Shown here: positions 40,295 through 45,680 of the stretch, piece after piece | How positions within the stretch are numbered: the first letter of the stretch is position 1 | Layout: every line of letters starts with the position of its first letter | Source of the DNA: an uncultured Candidatus Berkelbacteria bacterium | GTDB taxonomy: Bacteria > Patescibacteriota > UBA1384 > CAILIB01 | Length of the DNA: 45,680 nucleotides | Reading direction: 5' to 3' | Assembly: GCA_903834195.1 (NCBI GenBank) | Contig: CAILIB010000045.1 | Coordinates: 1 to 45,680, forward strand | Program-made: the position numbers and the translations under genes | Notes under the pieces: generated by a model | What the model saw: the letters and a program-made list of their open reading frames with translations, nothing else | What the model was told of the DNA's origin: nothing | The model's database searches: none

Positions 40295-41679
40295 GTATTT
40301 TCGACCCCTACATCTTCCGTGCCTACGATATGCGCGGCACGTATCCGACCCAGATGACCGAAGCGGCGGCATATGCGGCGGGTCAGGCCTTCGTGCACGT
40401 CATGAAGGCTAAGAATGTAGTAGTTGGTCGCGATGTACGTCTGAGCGGACCATCTATTGCAGAAGCCCTCATGCAGGGTGTTGTCGATGCAGGGGCAAAC
40501 GTTATTAACGTCGGTGTAATTTCCACCGAAATGCTCTACTACGCGGCGGCTAAACTTGATTGTGACGGTGGAATGAGCGTCACTGCTTCGCACCTTCCTG
40601 GTCAGTGGAACGGAATTAAGTTCATCGAAAAAGGTGCAATTCCATTAGCACGTGACGGCAAGCTCGGTGAGATCTACGATTTCATCAACGCAGGCCACAA
40701 GATCTCTGAATTTGAAAAAGGTACTATCCGAGAAGAGAACATTATTGATGGCTACGCCGAGTTAATGCAGACCTTTATTGCAAAGGACATGCCTCACCTC
40801 AAAATCGTTGGCAATGCTAGCTTTGGTGCCAACGGCAAGCTGGTTGACGCAGTTCTGAAGGGAACCGACGTCGAAATGATTAAAATCAACTGGAATGAAG
40901 ACGGTCACTTTCCAAAAGGTGCTCCCGATCCCCTTCTACCGGTAAACCAGGTTGAAATTTGTGATCGCATTGTTTCCGAGAGTGCCCACTTTGGTGTTGC
41001 CTGGGATGCTGACGCTGACCGCGCTTTCTTCTACGACGAGAAAGGCCGCTTCTTCAATGGGTACTATATCACCGCCCTCCTGATTAAATACTTCCTCCAA
41101 AAAGAGCATGGTGCCAATGTTATCGGTGAACGTCGTCTGATTTGGGCCAACCAAGCCGCAGCTAAAAATGGTGGCGGACAATTGGTCTTTAGCCAGACTG
41201 GTCACGGGTATATCAAGATGGCCATGCGCGAAAATAACGCCATTTTCGGTGGCGAGATGAGTGGTCACTTCTATTACCGAGACTACTTTTACTGTGACTC
41301 AGGTATGGTGACCTTCCTTGCAATCATGAGCGTGTTCGCTGAAGAAATTAAAAACGGCGGCACAGTTTCTGGATTACTTGATGCCTACCTGAGCGAGTAC
41401 CCAACCTCCCGCCAAGAATTTAATTACATCACACCAAAAGCTGAGGAAATTATGAAGGCGGCTTCCGAGAAGTACGCTGATGCTGAGCAAAATCACCTCG
41501 ATGGCTTAACAGTTGATTATCCACACTTCCACATCAACTTACGTATGTCGAGTAATGAGCCGGTACTCCGCCTCAATTACGAAGCACATACCCAAGAAGA
41601 TTTGGCTACATACGGCAAAGAAATTGAAGATTTTATTACTAGCTTTGGGGCAACATTAAGGGACGATACTCATGCCTAA
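40291..41679 (+). CDS. manB: Phosphomannomutase / phosphoglucomutase
   Basis: Interconverts hexose 6-phosphate and 1-phosphate, supplying ManC. The 462-residue protein has the active-site serine in MSVTASHLPGQWNGIKF (family TASHNP; the Asn is Leu here), the metal-binding loop VAWDADADRAFFYD (DxDxDR), the sugar-binding loop FGGEMSGHFYYRDYFYCDSGM (GEMSGH) and the phosphate-binding SSNEPVLRLNYEA near the C-terminus. Four domains of normal size are present. A GGAG site sits 5 nt upstream of the start, which overlaps manC by 4 bp. Confidence 0.92.
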   Translation: MSIFDPYIFRAYDMRGTYPTQMTEAAAYAAGQAFVHVMKAKNVVVGRDVRLSGPSIAEALMQGVVDAGANVINVGVISTEMLYYAAAKLDCDGGMSVTASHLPGQWNGIKFIEKGAIPLARDGKLGEIYDFINAGHKISEFEKGTIREENIIDGYAELMQTFIAKDMPHLKIVGNASFGANGKLVDAVLKGTDVEMIKINWNEDGHFPKGAPDPLLPVNQVEICDRIVSESAHFGVAWDADADRAFFYDEKGRFFNGYYITALLIKYFLQKEHGANVIGERRLIWANQAAAKNGGGQLVFSQTGHGYIKMAMRENNAIFGGEMSGHFYYRDYFYCDSGMVTFLAIMSVFAEEIKNGGTVSGLLDAYLSEYPTSRQEFNYITPKAEEIMKAASEKYADAEQNHLDGLTVDYPHFHINLRMSSNEPVLRLNYEAHTQEDLATYGKEIEDFITSFGATLRDDTHA

Positions 41680-42544
41680 ACAAAAAACTGCGCTCGCGTT
41701 TGATATCGGCGGTACCAAAATCGCCTGGGGAATTGTTACAGAAGAGGGCGAAGTTACCAAACATGGTCGTGTTGAAACTCCACACGAAAAAGATGAGTTT
41801 CTCGCTGCCATAGATAAGATTGTCCGTGCTCATCCAGCTGATGCAGTCGGTATTGGCATGGCGGGAACATTTGATTCTAACCACAAAACGCTTTTAGTTT
41901 CACCAAATGCACCCGGATTGCGTGATATTCCCCTCCATGACTTTGTAACTGAACTGGCCAATGTTCCTGTAGCACTGGACAACGATGCCCGCTGTGCTCT
42001 AATTGGTGAAGTGTGGAAGGGTGGCGCACAAGATACCAGTAGCGCTGTTTTAATTACACTTGGCACCGGAGTTGGTGGCGCAGTAATGCAACGCCAGATT
42101 GTATTGTCACACCCGAATGATATTTCTCAAGAAATTAGTCACATTGTTGCCGATACAAGTGACCTGTTCCCTGCAATTTCGGGCCGCGGAACCATTGAAG
42201 CAATGATCGGTGGACGCAACTTGGAAAAACGCTTTGAATGTTCACTAGCTGAACTTTCTACAGCTGCTCGTAAACATGACAAAGACGCATTGGAGATTTG
42301 GGATATTATAGCCTACTACTTTTCCGAGTGCGTACAAGCAATTTATAGTACCTATAGTTGTAAATTGATTTTAGTTGGTGGACGTGGCGCGCACGATTTA
42401 GAATTCTATATGGAGGGTGAGATGCCGTGCCCGATTGCTGCCGCCACACTTGGTGAACAGGCTGCACTAGTTGGTGCTGCTCGCCTTGCATTTGATGCGA
42501 TTGAGAATGTTGAGGCTGAGGTTGCTCGTGGGTGGGACGAGTAG
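41672..42544 (+). CDS. ROK-family sugar kinase lacking the zinc motif
   Basis: A 290-residue ROK-family protein. KTALAFDIGGTKIAWGIV is the ATP phosphate-binding loop, GIGMAGTFD and PVALDNDARCALIGE (catalytic Asp) follow, and LITLGTGVGGAVM is the second phosphate loop. The family zinc motif CxCGxxGCxE is replaced by SGRGTIEAMIGGRNL, with all cysteines lost, although the preceding Glu and His (QEISH) remain. Zinc-free ROK kinases exist, and activity is still plausible. It overlaps manB by 8 bp with an AAGGGA SD site 8 nt upstream. The likely role is phosphorylation of glucose, mannose or an amino sugar for this operon. Confidence 0.8.
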   Translation: MPKQKTALAFDIGGTKIAWGIVTEEGEVTKHGRVETPHEKDEFLAAIDKIVRAHPADAVGIGMAGTFDSNHKTLLVSPNAPGLRDIPLHDFVTELANVPVALDNDARCALIGEVWKGGAQDTSSAVLITLGTGVGGAVMQRQIVLSHPNDISQEISHIVADTSDLFPAISGRGTIEAMIGGRNLEKRFECSLAELSTAARKHDKDALEIWDIIAYYFSECVQAIYSTYSCKLILVGGRGAHDLEFYMEGEMPCPIAAATLGEQAALVGAARLAFDAIENVEAEVARGWDE

Positions 42545-42566
42545 CCTAGACGTAGTCTGTTAGTTT

Positions 42567-42575
42567 TGGTATATT
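42567..42575 (+). promoter_or_regulatory. Probable tRNA-Glu promoter (extended -10)
   Basis: TGGTATATT with TATATT at 42570-42575. No -35 match was found at 17 nt. Transcription from about 42582 would give a ~170-nt tRNA leader covering the hairpin repeats at 42625-42740. Confidence 0.4.
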
Positions 42576-42624
42576 CGGTCTGCTCGACTGTGTAGTTGTG
42601 CGTATTTTTTAGTAGAGGTGGCGT

Positions 42625-42752
42625 GATATTGTTTCGCAATAGTATCGCCGCATTCGGAACTAACTCAAGCAAGCCTGCGCTATATCGCTTCGCGATATTA
42701 TCGCCGCACTCGCCATAAATACGAAAGTAAACTTTCGTATTTCGGCTCACTT
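42625..42752. repeat. Hairpin repeats and tRNA-Glu 5'-like fragment
   Basis: Two related 33-nt units lie at 42625-42657 and 42682-42714. Each has a hairpin (GATATTG/CAATAGTATC and ATATCGC-TTC-GCGATAT) followed by TATCGCCGCAYTCG. GCGCTAT (42677-42683) matches nt 2-8 of the tRNA-Glu gene. Then CTCGCCATAA, a 10-bp hairpin (42719-42728 with 42731-42740) and a CACT spacer lead into the tRNA. The order matches the tRNA-Ser upstream module at 6267-6341. Confidence 0.6.
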
Positions 42753-42829
42753 GGCGCTATCGTCTAGAGGCCTAGGACATCTGGTTCTCATCCAGAAAAT
42801 CACGGGTTCAAATCCCGTTGGCGCTACCA
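42753..42829 (+). tRNA. tRNA-Glu (anticodon CTC)
   Basis: 77 nt with encoded CCA. GGCGCTA (42753-42759) pairs with TGGCGCT (42819-42825) with G·T pairs at 1-72 and 6-67. The anticodon arm TCTGG-TTCTCAT-CCAGA gives CTC, reading GAG. The T arm is ACGGG-TTCAAAT-CCCGT. D loop and overall sequence are typical of bacterial tRNA-Glu. Confidence 0.93.
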
Positions 42830-42830
42830 T

Positions 42831-42861
42831 AGAAAAAGAGGCTATTATAGCCTCTTTTTCT
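42831..42861 (+). terminator. tRNA-Glu terminator
   Basis: A perfect 14-bp stem, AGAAAAAGAGGCTA/TAGCCTCTTTTTCT, with loop TTA, starting one base after CCA. A/T tracts on both arms make it bidirectional. Confidence 0.85.
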
Positions 42862-42877
42862 ATGTCTAGTTCAGAGA

Positions 42878-43053
42878 GGGATTTGAACGGGAAAGGGGTC
42901 GGGAAAACGGAAGTTTTCCCGTAGCGGAAGGCAAGTAACGAAGTTACCGATGGAAACCTGTGAATGTTCTAGGAGAACATTCACTTACCGTGTGCAAGCT
43001 TGCCACACATTGCCGGGGGCAATGTGAATAATCAAATCCCGTTGGCGCTACCA
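42878..43053. mobile_element. tRNA-associated 176-nt structured element, copy B
   Basis: The left end GGGATTTGAAC (42878-42888) is the reverse complement of the tRNA-Glu T arm. The right end, 43032-43053, repeats the last 22 nt of that tRNA exactly, through CCA. The first nine bases of the left end can also pair with 43032-43040 to close the element. The core shared with copy A includes AAAGGGGTCGGGAAAAC, a 9-bp hairpin with a different loop (GGAA), GTAAC-GAA-GTTAC, an 11-bp hairpin identical to copy A apart from the loop, GTGCAAGCTTGCCA, and a 9-bp hairpin CACATTGCC/GGCAATGTG. There is no ORF. Mobility is inferred from the layout. Confidence 0.6.
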
Positions 43054-43090
43054 AAAGGAAAACTCCGCCGTAGAGCAGGGTTTTCCTTTT
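43053..43090 (+). terminator. Second terminator after the duplicated tRNA-Glu end
   Basis: AAAAGGAAAACTC (43053-43065) pairs with GGGTTTTCCTTTT (43078-43090). It directly follows the displaced CCA and may be the original terminator of the tRNA gene before the element arrived. Confidence 0.75.
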
Positions 43091-43156
43091 GTGGTGTTGC
43101 ACGATAAAAGAAAGCGCTAAAGTGCAATTAAGCACTGCATTTTTCAGGCTGAATTA

Positions 43157-43185
43157 GTGACACGCAGCGCACCTTTTGCTATAGT
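43157..43185 (+). promoter_or_regulatory. Extended -10 promoter with long leader
   Basis: GTGACA at 43157-43162, a 17-nt spacer, TATAGT at 43180-43185 preceded by TGC. Expected start near 43192, 200 nt upstream of the next start codon. Confidence 0.6.
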
Positions 43186-43191
43186 CCGCTT

Positions 43192-43391
43192 AGCACCTCG
43201 ACCAACTTGCGGTGTGCACATTGTCAAGCTGAGGGTGGTTCGCAGTATTTGCATGCAACAATCCCTGGCAATAACATCTCACTCAAGAGAAATAGTTTAA
43301 AACTAATTGGTACTTCACCGATTAGAAGAGGCAGGGATATCAGCTTTTTGTAGGTGTGAGACATTTCACACTGACGTCTTTTAGGAGAACC
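43192..43391 (+). promoter_or_regulatory. Long structured 5' leader (unclassified)
   Basis: A 200-nt region without an ORF holds nested helices: P1 AAGCTGA/TCAGCTT (43226-43232 with 43340-43346, then four T), P2 ATCCCTG/CAGGGAT (43261-43267 with 43332-43338), P3 CTAATTGGT/ACCGATTAG (43303-43311 with 43317-43325, one G·T pair), and a hairpin GTGTGA/TCACAC (about 43354-43372). AGGAG lies at 43383-43387. P1 followed by T residues could act as a terminator. It matches no riboswitch class I can name. Confidence 0.45.
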
Positions 43392-43796
43392 ATGACACCA
43401 AATTATCCACCAACTTTTCGTGACGCCCTTGCAGGCCTCGACGGAAAGGTAACTTCCGTATTCGTCAAGGGATTTTCAGAGAGCCCTCTCGCCATTCTTA
43501 TCGGAGCTCCTGTATTAAACGCCAGCGGCTGGGAAAAAACACTCCTCGATCTCCGTTTTGACGGCAGTACTGTTTGCTGGACTGTAGATCAAGGAACTAT
43601 TCGAGAACTTGTCGCTAACAAAGTCGTCGACTTGGTAATCGTCACGGATTCCGTTGATGGTCAGACATTCTTAGCAAAGCTCGCAGAACTCGCAGCACTC
43701 GCGGTGCCAAAAACCAAGATCGTGTTCAGGAAATCTGGAGAACTTTCTATGGAAGAAATTGCAAACCTAATCATGCATGATTATCTGCAATGCTAA
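43392..43796 (+). CDS. Hypothetical protein (134 aa) with structured leader
   Basis: I do not recognise this protein. It has 134 residues, no membrane segment, and an alpha/beta pattern: strand SVFVKGF, strand AILIGAPVL, strand VVDLVIVTDSVDG, helix TFLAKLAELAALAV and strand TKIVFRK. Such alternation would fit a small Rossmann-like or sensor fold, but no motif confirms this. The ATG at 43392 is chosen because AGGAG precedes it by 4 nt. The frame is open upstream to 43356, inside the structured leader. It has its own promoter and a very strong terminator, so it is a self-contained unit. Confidence 0.6.
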   Translation: MTPNYPPTFRDALAGLDGKVTSVFVKGFSESPLAILIGAPVLNASGWEKTLLDLRFDGSTVCWTVDQGTIRELVANKVVDLVIVTDSVDGQTFLAKLAELAALAVPKTKIVFRKSGELSMEEIANLIMHDYLQC

Positions 43797-43830
43797 TCAT
43801 TGACAGGCTGGAACCGAAAGTTTCAGCTTG

Positions 43831-43878
43831 CCAAAAAAACCAGAGATATCAATAGTTTGATGATTCTGGTTTTTTTGG
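43831..43878. terminator. Strong bidirectional terminator
   Basis: A perfect 14-bp stem, CCAAAAAAACCAGA (43831-43844) with TCTGGTTTTTTTGG (43865-43878), serves both convergent genes. A smaller hairpin GCTGGAAC/GTTTCAGC (43807-43827, one G·T pair) precedes it. Confidence 0.85.
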
Positions 43879-43923
43879 ACAACTTCATGATGATTCACGG
43901 CAAAGACACAAAAAGAGATTCAC

Positions 43924-44874
43924 CTAACGGACCAAGTCTAATCTAGACCTGTCGTCTGCGTACTTTTTACGCAAGTAAGGAAGCATTTTTTGCTTAAATT
44001 CTGCACTATGCATAAGTTTCATTGCGTCACTGTCTGCCACTGAAATTGGCCCCTCCTTAAACCGCTCATCCATTTTTTCTTTGTCAGTAAGGTATTCTTT
44101 TTCATACGCATCTGGATCTGAAACATACCTCACATACTCTAGGGCAAATGCCTGTTTGTCATTCTCAATAGTAGTATCTGCATTGTGTAGAAAATTATTG
44201 AGTGCCCCATCAAACCGCTGTGTATAAGAAGGGTGTATATCCAAATTCTTTTCAATAAACTTTCCAACTACCGTAGTAGCCATAGTATCACTCATCCCCA
44301 ATGCTTCAGCAGTATTTGGCTTCCGAGGGTACGAATCATGCTGCGTAGTAAATGGGTAGGTAATGGAACCGTTTAACAGCACATCTGATCCAACACCAAG
44401 CGTATCTTTAAGATCAATGCCTTGTACTTCCGGATGACGCTCGAGCCAATGTGCGATGACTATTTCCTGGTTATCAGTAAGCGCAGTAGTAAGCTCAGTA
44501 GTCACTTTACCGGATGTCATGGTACGGGCATACTGCACTTGTTCTGCATGCTTTTTTGCCGTGTCTTCGTACACACTGAAACCTCCAGCCAATACAAGTA
44601 ATGCCAAGGCACGAAGACCCCACTTTTGTATTAATGGATGGATTTGACTTAACGTATCACGCAAACGAAACTCTTCCTCTGCTTGCTGTGGCACGTCAGC
44701 ATGTATTACTGCTGCAACATCCTCCAATTCAGACGCCGATAGAGGGTCCTGCTTCACAGCTGCCAATAACTCAGAGGAAGCATTTTCTGTAAGGACCTCA
44801 AGATCGATAAGATGCTTTTCGTCACCTCGTTCAACGATTTCACTATGTGTATACTGAATATCTTCAGGTCTCAT
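43924..44874 (-). CDS. Single-pass membrane protein of unknown function
   Basis: A 316-residue protein with an acidic N-terminal cytoplasmic part (residues 1-85), one membrane helix (about 88-104, ALALLVLAGGFSVYE) and a ~210-residue external or periplasmic-like domain, rich in Lys, Asp and Glu. No family was recognised. The ATG at 44874 is chosen because TATACT lies 8 nt upstream. A TTG two codons earlier is possible. The gene is a single unit between its own promoter and the terminator at 43831-43878. Confidence 0.6.
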   Translation of the reverse strand: MRPEDIQYTHSEIVERGDEKHLIDLEVLTENASSELLAAVKQDPLSASELEDVAAVIHADVPQQAEEEFRLRDTLSQIHPLIQKWGLRALALLVLAGGFSVYEDTAKKHAEQVQYARTMTSGKVTTELTTALTDNQEIVIAHWLERHPEVQGIDLKDTLGVGSDVLLNGSITYPFTTQHDSYPRKPNTAEALGMSDTMATTVVGKFIEKNLDIHPSYTQRFDGALNNFLHNADTTIENDKQAFALEYVRYVSDPDAYEKEYLTDKEKMDERFKEGPISVADSDAMKLMHSAEFKQKMLPYLRKKYADDRSRLDLVR

Positions 44875-44882
44875 ATGCAATT

Positions 44883-44888
44883 AGTATA
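44883..44888 (-). promoter_or_regulatory. -10 box of the membrane protein gene
   Basis: TATACT on the minus strand, 8 nt from the ATG at 44874, so the mRNA is predicted to be leaderless. A weak TTGGGT -35 lies 18 nt further upstream (44907-44912). Confidence 0.5.
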
Positions 44889-44976
44889 AAGCACTTTTAA
44901 ATGAATACCCAATCACTTAAATCCCTGAATGGTATCGTGCAAAACGATATAAACTCTTCTATTAACACCACACTCG

Positions 44977-44985
44977 TGCTAATAT
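44977..44985 (+). promoter_or_regulatory. Extended -10 promoter of the attenuator
   Basis: TGCTAATAT with TAATAT at 44980-44985. The leader peptide ATG lies 7 nt further on (44993), so the leader would itself be read from a leaderless transcript. The -35 region is poor. Confidence 0.5.
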
Positions 44986-44992
44986 CTACCCA

Positions 44993-45052
44993 ATGAAACT
45001 TCATCAACTAACCAGCTATTATTACGCCCTAACCCTCTCTCAAGAAGGCTAG
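44993..45052 (+). CDS. Putative leader peptide with Tyr-Tyr-Tyr
   Basis: A 19-codon ORF, MKLHQLTSYYYALTLSQEG, ends in TAG. Three consecutive tyrosine codons (TAT TAT TAC, 45017-45025) sit about 19 nt upstream of the segment GAAGGCT (45044-45050), which overlaps the last codons and the first base of the stop. This is the layout of amino-acid attenuation leaders such as those of trp and phe operons. The start lies at the predicted transcription start. Function is inferred from the arrangement with the helices at 45044-45104. Confidence 0.55.
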   Translation: MKLHQLTSYYYALTLSQEG

Positions 45053-45104
45053 TCTTCGCGTACTATTTCGCCAAGCACACACTGAGCCTTCCGGGCTCAT
45101 TTTT
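45044..45104 (+). promoter_or_regulatory. Transcription attenuator (antiterminator/terminator pair)
   Basis: Terminator: TGAGCC (45083-45088), loop TTCCG, GGCTCA (45094-45099) and five T (45100-45104). Antiterminator: GAAGGCT (45044-45050) is fully complementary to AGCCTTC (45085-45091), which shares bases with the terminator's left arm. A ribosome stalled at the Tyr codons would leave GAAGGCT free and allow read-through. One that reaches the stop would cover it and allow termination. Confidence 0.6.
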
Positions 45105-45134
45105 AGTATCAAATTAATTAGTAATTACACATAT

Positions 45135-45680
45135 ATGAAAACAGCAGGAATTATCGGAGGACTCGGACCAGAAACAACCGCCGAGTTCTACATGGAAATC
45201 AATTTTGCCTGTCAGCAGCTTAATACAAAAAATCGGCCACCAATGCTCATCTGGAACGTTCCCCTTATTTACCAGATTGAGCAGGATCTTTTGACCAAAA
45301 ATACAGGTCAGGAACGCTACATTCCATTCCTTATTGAAGCCGCAACTCGCCTCGAAAAAGGCGGAGCTGACTTTTTGGTAATGCCGTGCAATACCTTGCA
45401 CATTTTTATGAATGAAATCCGAAACTCGGTTAAGATTCCCGTCTTAAGTGTGGTAGAAGAAACAGCAACCTTTCTGGGCAGCAAAAAGATTGATGAAGTT
45501 GGACTCTTGGGCACCTCAACTACGGTAAGCCAAAATTTGTACGAATCCGACCTAGCAAAGCACGGAATTATTCAACGTATTCCTGATGGATTTGCCCAGG
45601 CGAAAATCAGTAAAATGATCAGCAACCTCTTTTCTGACTCCGCCTACCTTTGGGCAGTATGGCTGGTATCGCGGAGATGC
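45135..45680 (+). CDS. Aspartate/glutamate racemase family protein (3' end outside the window)
   Basis: The reading frame opens at 45135 and runs off the right edge (182 residues visible). MKTAGIIGGLGPETTAEFY and GGADFLVMPCNTLHIF match the Asp/Glu racemase (Asp_Glu_race) family. The Cys in MPCNT is the first catalytic cysteine. GLLGTSTTVSQNLYESDL follows, as usual. The second catalytic cysteine, in the GCTE motif, lies beyond the window. These enzymes make D-aspartate or D-glutamate for the cell wall. The gene follows the attenuator at 44993-45104, and 30 nt separate the terminator from the ATG. Confidence 0.8.
   Translation, partial: MKTAGIIGGLGPETTAEFYMEINFACQQLNTKNRPPMLIWNVPLIYQIEQDLLTKNTGQERYIPFLIEAATRLEKGGADFLVMPCNTLHIFMNEIRNSVKIPVLSVVEETATFLGSKKIDEVGLLGTSTTVSQNLYESDLAKHGIIQRIPDGFAQAKISKMISNLFSDSAYLWAVWLVSRRC

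Noticed and set aside
43192-43391. Assignment of the 43392 leader to a known riboswitch (cyclic-di-GMP, ykkC, THF)
   Set aside because: None of the conserved loop sequences I know for those classes could be aligned, so it is left unclassified.
1-45680. Use of TGA as glycine (Gracilibacteria/SR1 code)
   Set aside because: Several genes end cleanly at TGA with typical C-termini, and overlapping ATGA junctions are used as stop/start, so TGA is a normal stop.

Overview
The window looks like part of a small, streamlined genome of the Candidate Phyla Radiation (Patescibacteria). No 16S rRNA is present, so the lineage inside that group cannot be named. The evidence is inference from gene style: compact versions of core enzymes (DNA polymerase I without a proofreading domain, a ~700-residue valyl-tRNA synthetase), isolated steps of pathways rather than whole pathways, a type IV pseudopilin cluster, and many membrane or coiled-coil proteins of unknown function. 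TGA is used as an ordinary stop codon (for example at the overlapping ATGA junctions), so the code is standard bacterial rather than the TGA=Gly code of Gracilibacteria.

Layout. 1-5.3 kb: the end of a sufS-like desulfurase and its IscU/SufU scaffold, a DEDD exonuclease, superoxide dismutase, two zincin-like metalloproteins, thioredoxin and a Y-family polymerase. 5.3-7.3 kb: an IMP-cyclohydrolase-like gene and a tRNA-Ser locus embedded in repeats. 7.4-14.6 kb: envelope functions (UppP, signal peptidase I, large membrane proteins), FolC and TrhO. 14.6-19.1 kb: dnaG, rpoD, ruvA and an HD hydrolase. 19.1-22.4 kb: five pseudopilin-like genes. 22.4-31.5 kb: thioredoxin reductase, a SLOG protein, a large TrbL/VirB6-like membrane protein with a coupled partner, a TPR protein and ValRS. 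31.6-36.5 kb: a FemAB-like transferase, murE and polA. 36.5-42.5 kb: a degenerate GalT-like protein, rpsT, and a tightly overlapping operon for activated mannose (RHH regulator-like gene, manC, manB, ROK kinase). 42.5-45.7 kb: a tRNA-Glu locus built like the tRNA-Ser locus, a gene with a long structured leader, a membrane protein, and an aspartate racemase-type gene behind an apparent transcription attenuator.

The strongest unusual signals are RNA or DNA structures rather than genes. (1) A roughly 176-nt element lies just downstream of both tRNA genes. Its core is shared, and its ends are copies of the particular tRNA it follows; fragments of the tRNA 5' end also recur upstream. (2) An imperfect palindrome occurs twice (6654-6731 and 36489-36560), with conserved loops and different but still fully paired stems. 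(3) A 19-codon leader peptide with three Tyr codons is followed by mutually exclusive antiterminator and terminator helices ahead of the racemase gene. (4) A large share of the promoters place the -10 box only 6-9 nt before the start codon, which implies leaderless mRNAs, while internal operon genes start by overlap or by a Shine-Dalgarno (SD) site. (5) A ribbon-helix-helix domain is fused to what looks like a degenerate sugar-nucleotidyltransferase, immediately upstream of manC.

All family assignments were made by eye from motifs and length. No database or structure-prediction search was run.
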